DNA from: Myxococcales bacterium
GTDB taxonomy: Bacteria > Myxococcota_A > Polyangia > Fen-1088
Length of the DNA: 64,000 nt
Assembly (NCBI GenBank): GCA_022184915.1
Contig: JAGTJU010000005.1
Coordinates: forward strand, 1 to 64,000
Reading direction: 5' to 3'
In this document: piece after piece, positions 60,941 through 64,000 of the stretch
How positions within the stretch are numbered: position 1 is the stretch's first letter
Layout: the number at the start of each line of letters is the position of its first letter
Notes under the pieces: generated by a model
What the model was told of the DNA's origin: nothing
The model's database searches: none
Seen by the model: only the letters and a program-made list of their open reading frames with translations
Program-made: the position numbers and the translations under genes

Positions 60941-62041
60941 CTAGTCGGTGTGAACGACCAGACCCAGGACGCTCTGGAACCAGGTATCCGTGCCTTCACC
61001 GTCGCGATTTGCGAAGATCTGAGCGTCAGACTTCTCGAAGCGGTTGTCCAAGCGAATGACGAGATTGCCGGCCTCGTAAGGCTTGTACTCGAGGGTCACA
61101 GTGCCCGTGATGAGGTAGTTGTCCTCTGCACCCCAGATGAGGCCGTCCGGGTCGCCAAGATACTCACCACGCAGAGCCACGCCGAGCTGGTCCGTCAGAC
61201 CAAGACCGCCGGCTAGGCTCGCGCCGTACCACGTGCCATCGTCGAGCGCGTTACCGGCGCTGTCGACGCGCTTGGTGTTCATGCCGTAGTCGGCGTTGAA
61301 CACGAGGCTCAGGTTGCCAATTGCAGCCGTCGCCACCAAGTCCACGAAGTGATCGAAGAAGTCGGCTTCCGGGTCCAACGAACCCATGTACCCGAGGATC
61401 ACGGCGACATCGCCCATGGCGTACGCGCCCTGGAGGGCCACAGAGGGCGTTTCATCGCCCGAGTCAACGATGTTGTTGGCGCCGTTGACCACCATACCGG
61501 TCAAGGTCAACTCGTCACTGACGGCGGCCGCGGCCCGAACGCCCGTGTGCCAGAAGGGCTGCATGGCGTAGTAGAGACCACCGCGCGTGTAGTTCAGGTT
61601 CTTCCAGCTTTCCGCAACCTCGGCGCCGAAGATGGTTCCAAACTGACCCACGTCGATCTTCAAGGAGCTCGTTGGCTTCCACGTACCGAAAGCCTGGAGG
61701 ATGTTCTCAATCCCGAGCCCGAGCTGACCGGCTTCCGTCCCACGTCCGTAGAAGATCGGAACCGATGGGCCGAAGCGGAGCGAAGCGGTGGCGCCGAAGT
61801 GCTCGGTCTCGTAGACAGTGTCGATCCCGAGGAACGAGAGGGAAAAACCGTTTGCCGCCGAGTAGGCGCGGTGACCTGGCTGCGTCGCCGAGTTCTTCGA
61901 CGTCGAGTAATTGTAGTAGGCGTCCGCGAACATCGAGATCTTGAGGCCGCTCGACGGGGCCGCCGGGGCCTCCGCGGTCTGCGCGAAGGCAGTGCCTCCA
62001 AGAAGCGTTGTCACGACAGCTGCTGAAAAGATACGAGTCAT
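60941..62041 (-). CDS. Outer-membrane beta-barrel porin
   Basis: A 366-residue protein with a clear signal peptide (IFSAAVVTTLLGGTAFAQ), set by the ATG at 62041 with GGGAGAAAG upstream. The mature protein has alternating strands rich in aromatics and Gly (ISMFADAYYNYSTSK, SFLGIDTVYETEHFGATASLRFGPSV, LKIDVGQFGTIFGAEVAESWKNLNYTRGGLYYAMQPFWHTGVRA) and ends in VLGLVVHTD. It matches the BBP2/OmpL-like porin type found in myxobacteria, with about 16 strands. Codon third positions are less GC-extreme than in neighbours, as is common in highly expressed genes. It is transcribed from the long intergenic region at 62042-62785. Confidence 0.85.
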   Translation of the reverse strand: MTRIFSAAVVTTLLGGTAFAQTAEAPAAPSSGLKISMFADAYYNYSTSKNSATQPGHRAYSAANGFSLSFLGIDTVYETEHFGATASLRFGPSVPIFYGRGTEAGQLGLGIENILQAFGTWKPTSSLKIDVGQFGTIFGAEVAESWKNLNYTRGGLYYAMQPFWHTGVRAAAAVSDELTLTGMVVNGANNIVDSGDETPSVALQGAYAMGDVAVILGYMGSLDPEADFFDHFVDLVATAAIGNLSLVFNADYGMNTKRVDSAGNALDDGTWYGASLAGGLGLTDQLGVALRGEYLGDPDGLIWGAEDNYLITGTVTLEYKPYEAGNLVIRLDNRFEKSDAQIFANRDGEGTDTWFQSVLGLVVHTD

Positions 62042-62579
62042 TTGCGCTTTCTCCCTATGGGTGTTGGTGTGTGCAAGTCGAAAGTAGTGAGCGCAACCCA
62101 CGCTGTAAAGCACGCGAAAGCGTTCGGAAACAGAGTTAGCCACAGTGAAATCGCTAAGAAACGCGTCCGAAACAAGCGAGGTAGTGAAGAAGCAGCAATC
62201 GCACGTTTTGCGCCCCTAAACCCCTGCTTGCGCCTCACGCACCACGATCCAAGCGGGTGCCGTTTGAACACGGGAAGCGTGTGAAGGTCGATGCCTTTCT
62301 TTACCCCACATGGCAAATGGTACGTGGCGGACCTGTTGCGCTTACGTCACGGAATCCAACCGTTAACTTCCAGGAAATAGATAGCCAGATCGAGGGGAGA
62401 TTCACGCGTTTCCGTGCCTCTTTGCCTCTCGAAAGCCGCCCGCGAACGCACACGAACGCCCTTGCGAGCCTCGCGCCCTGCCGCGCCCCGGACGGCCCCA
62501 GGCGCGGACGGTTCCCCTGCCCGAGACAGCGGGAGGCCCCCGTCGCGCCTCATCTCGCCAGGTATCCGGCAGTCTTGGT
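62042..62579. other. Gene-free stretch upstream of the porin
   Basis: Short open frames cross this interval on both strands, but none has consistent third-position G/C, a ribosome-binding site or a recognisable product. The first 70 bases hold the porin leader. Base composition is lower in G/C from 62080 to 62400 (for example the AAATAGATAG region near 62377). I see no convincing gene; it probably contains the porin promoter and unidentified regulatory DNA. Confidence 0.5.
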
Positions 62580-62585
62580 TACAAT
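62580..62585 (+). promoter_or_regulatory. Possible -10 box ahead of a structured leader
   Basis: TACAAT at 62580-62585, preceded by TTGGT, resembles an extended -10 element. No good -35 box is visible at the usual distance. Transcription from here would start near 62592, just at the first arm of the predicted structure. Confidence 0.3.
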
Positions 62586-62591
62586 CGAGCC

Positions 62592-62761
62592 TCAGGTTTC
62601 AACCGCACACCTCGCGAACCGGCCACCGAGGCCGACCGCAGGTCGTGGGCTTGAAACAATCGTGCCGAAAGGCGCGCCTGGTGCGCGAGGCATGTCGGGG
62701 TAACAGCCCGTCTCGGAGAGGCCAACCGACTTTGGGGCTTGCCCGGGCAACGGGCTAGCCG
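62592..62761 (+). ncRNA. Candidate structured leader RNA or small RNA
   Basis: A dense set of complementary segments. GTTTCAA (62596-62602) pairs with TTGAAAC (62651-62657), enclosing GGCC-ACCGA-GGCC (62621-62633) and CGACC-GCA-GGTCG (62633-62645), which share base 62633. CGTGCC-GAAA-GGCGCG (62661-62676) has a GNRA tetraloop. CCTCGCG (62610-62616) pairs with CGCGAGG (62684-62690), crossing the first stem as a pseudoknot would. TTGCCCGGGCAA (62739-62750) is a 12-base palindrome. It lies between a possible -10 box and the small exported protein gene. It matches no RNA family I know. GC-rich DNA makes such pairings common, so confidence is limited. Confidence 0.35.
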
Positions 62762-62785
62762 ATGCGATATGATCAAAAAATCGAT

Positions 62786-63178
62786 ATGTCCTCAAGGCGG
62801 ATGATCACGACCCTGCACGCGCTCGTCGCCCTCGTGGTGGCGCTCGCGTCGTGTCTCGGCGTCTTCGCGCCGAACGAGGGAGCATTCCGCCCCACCGGCA
62901 CGGTCGGCACGTCGAGCCCGCCTGCGTCCTCCCCGGCCGAGCGGACTGAACCGGAGCCCGCGGAGGCGCCTGCACCGGAATCCGGAGAGCCCGGAGAAGG
63001 CCCAGGCACGGAGGCCGCGCGGCTGGCCAAAGCCCCGGGTTCTGGAAAACGCCCGGCGTCCGTCCTCGTAAGGGCCGGCGCCGGGGTCCCCCTGGCCCGG
63101 GCCCCTCACGTCTTTGCCGGTTTGACCGTCCCGCGGTCTCAGCCCGCCCACATCGCGTACCAGCGCTTTTTGAGCTGA
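62786..63178 (+). CDS. Small exported Pro/Ala/Glu-rich protein of unknown function
   Basis: A 130-residue product from ATG 62786 with an N-terminal hydrophobic segment (TTLHALVALVVALASCLGVFA) after two arginines, so it is exported or membrane-anchored. The middle is low-complexity (PAERTEPEPAEAPAPESGEPGEGPG). The C-terminal 40 residues are more ordered (ASVLVRAGAGVPLARAPHVFAGLTVP). A TATGAT box at 62768-62773 would make an almost leaderless transcript; alternatively it belongs to the longer transcript from 62592. An in-frame ATG at 62762 is possible. No family recognised. Confidence 0.5.
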   Translation: MSSRRMITTLHALVALVVALASCLGVFAPNEGAFRPTGTVGTSSPPASSPAERTEPEPAEAPAPESGEPGEGPGTEAARLAKAPGSGKRPASVLVRAGAGVPLARAPHVFAGLTVPRSQPAHIAYQRFLS

Positions 63179-63304
63179 GCCCCTCTCCGGCCTCCCCTCG
63201 CTCCCGGGCCGAGGCGCGCGCCCAGGCTTCGCGACTGCGGGTTATGCCCGTCGCGCGGCCCTCGGCGGGCAGCCACGCAGCCCCGGCCTGCACTTCGCCT
63301 TCGA

Positions 63305-63328
63305 TTTCCCATTCCGTTTCCCATTCCG
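63305..63328 (+). repeat. Perfect tandem duplication of 12 bases just before the SulP gene
   Basis: TTTCCCATTCCG occurs twice in direct succession at 63305-63316 and 63317-63328, ending ten bases before the SulP ATG. It may be a recent slippage event in the leader and would shift the spacing of regulatory elements. Confidence 0.8.
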
Positions 63329-63338
63329 AAAGACCGTC

Positions 63339-64000
63339 ATGGGCCTCCGCTCCGAACTCAGTGACATCAAAACCAGCCTTCCCGCCGATCTCCTCGCGTC
63401 GTTCGTCGTTTTCCTCGTCGCTCTTCCTTTATGCATGGGTGTTGCCGTGGCCTCGGGGGTCCCTCCCGCCCTGGGGCTCATCACGGGCATCGTGGGCGGT
63501 CTGGTGGTTGGGGTGCTGGCCGGGTCGCCGCTTCAGGTGAGCGGGCCCGCTGCGGGGCTCACCGTGGTGGTCTGGGAACTGGTGGGCCGCTTCGGGCTCC
63601 AAGCGCTAGGACCGCTGCTGCTCATGGCCGGTCTCTTTCAGGTGCTGGCGGGTGCACTCAGAATGGGGCGCTGGTTTCGGGCCGTACCGCCCTCGATCAT
63701 TCACGGCATGCTCGCAGGCATCGGCGTCCTCATCGTTGCCAGCCAGCTGCACGTGATGATCGATGAGGCACCCAAGGGCTCGCCGTTGCAGAACCTCATC
63801 GGCCTTCCCGGCGCCGCGTGGAAGGTCGTGTTCCCGCCCGAGGGCGCGACCCCTCACGTTGCGGCCGCGATGGGGCTCCTCACGATCGCCGTGCTGCTCC
63901 TCTGGAACAGGTTCGCACCGCGGGGGCTGCGCGCCTTGCCCGGCGCCCTCATGGGCGTGGTGGCCGCCACGTCCGCAGCGGCGGTGTTTGGCCTGCCTCT
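63339..64000 (+). CDS. SulP-family anion transporter (3' end outside window)
   Basis: The frame runs from ATG 63339 to the window edge without a stop, giving the first 220 residues. They contain the SulP start: LPADLLASFVVFLVALPLCMGVAVASGVPPALGLITGIVGGLVVGVLAGSPLQVSGPAAGLTVVV, then PSIIHGMLAGIGVLIVASQLHVMI and further helices. SulP transporters carry sulfate, bicarbonate or other anions. The pattern G-V-P-P-A-L-G and S-G-P-A-A-G-L is that of the bicarbonate/sulfate branch, and such genes are often fused to or followed by carbonic anhydrase or STAS domains, which would lie beyond the window. Confidence 0.88.
   Translation, partial: MGLRSELSDIKTSLPADLLASFVVFLVALPLCMGVAVASGVPPALGLITGIVGGLVVGVLAGSPLQVSGPAAGLTVVVWELVGRFGLQALGPLLLMAGLFQVLAGALRMGRWFRAVPPSIIHGMLAGIGVLIVASQLHVMIDEAPKGSPLQNLIGLPGAAWKVVFPPEGATPHVAAAMGLLTIAVLLLWNRFAPRGLRALPGALMGVVAATSAAAVFGLP

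Noticed and set aside
62257-62703. Open frames of 100-150 codons in the interval before the small exported protein
   Set aside because: Several overlapping frames on both strands are equally open, none has a ribosome-binding site or a coherent protein, and the DNA is better described as regulatory or RNA-coding.

Overview
This is a 64 kb stretch of GC-rich bacterial chromosome with no tRNA, rRNA, CRISPR array, transposase or phage gene that I can see. Its content points to the Myxococcota (former Deltaproteobacteria, probably a Polyangia-like lineage). The evidence is a MYXO-CTERM-like C-terminal sorting tail, a membrane-anchored Ser/Thr kinase with an HRDVSPSN catalytic loop, several Cys-rich or Gly/Pro-linker lipoproteins, a von Willebrand A lipoprotein, two CAP-domain proteins and ECF sigma/FecR regulation. 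Assignment below phylum level is inference.

Layout. 1-8.1 kb: the end of a membrane protein, hemN, a rhomboid-fold protein without its serine, altronate dehydratase, an orphan NqrM-like protein, pirin, the DEAD-box helicase dbpA and a vWA lipoprotein. 8.4-12.5 kb: a B12-type radical SAM protein, an unusual L,D-transpeptidase/DUF1287 fusion, and an AbrB/PIN toxin-antitoxin pair behind a perfect palindromic operator. 12.6-14.7 kb: a TetR-SRPBCC-SDR operon with matching palindromes over two start regions. 14.8-20.1 kb: a Cys-rich lipoprotein, glutathione-dependent formaldehyde detoxification (adhC-fghA), a CAP-domain protein and a HipA-family kinase (YjjJ/HipH type) with an AT-rich, repeat-containing promoter. 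20.1-29.4 kb: an S1-domain protein, an MMPL/RND exporter, a SWIM-SNF2 helicase, a PilZ protein, ribA and mrp (apparently starting at AUU). 29.4-34.7 kb: a MORN-repeat protein, a Ser/Thr kinase and a lipoprotein with a CBM9-like domain.

34.7-38.8 kb is the most coherent metabolic unit. Four genes, each overlapping the next by ATGA, encode a GMC flavoprotein dehydrogenase, its gluconate-2-dehydrogenase subunit-3-type partner and two different DUF1080 (3-keto-disaccharide hydrolase family) proteins. Together they predict periplasmic C3 oxidation of a glycoside followed by cleavage of the 3-keto product.

38.9-64 kb: UvrD/PcrA helicase, PAP2 phosphatase, an ECF sigma factor, a second ECF sigma-FecR/TPR-exported protein operon, a CPA1 K+/H+ antiporter, a second CAP lipoprotein, a very long S41 protease, a MYXO-CTERM-like surface protein, a photolyase-related protein, a small basic protein with its own terminator, a metallophosphoesterase, a glycosyltransferase, an alpha/beta hydrolase, an M14-type carboxypeptidase, a beta-barrel porin, a small exported protein behind a possibly structured leader RNA, and the beginning of a SulP transporter cut by the window edge. 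The only gene-free stretch over 300 bases is 62042-62785.
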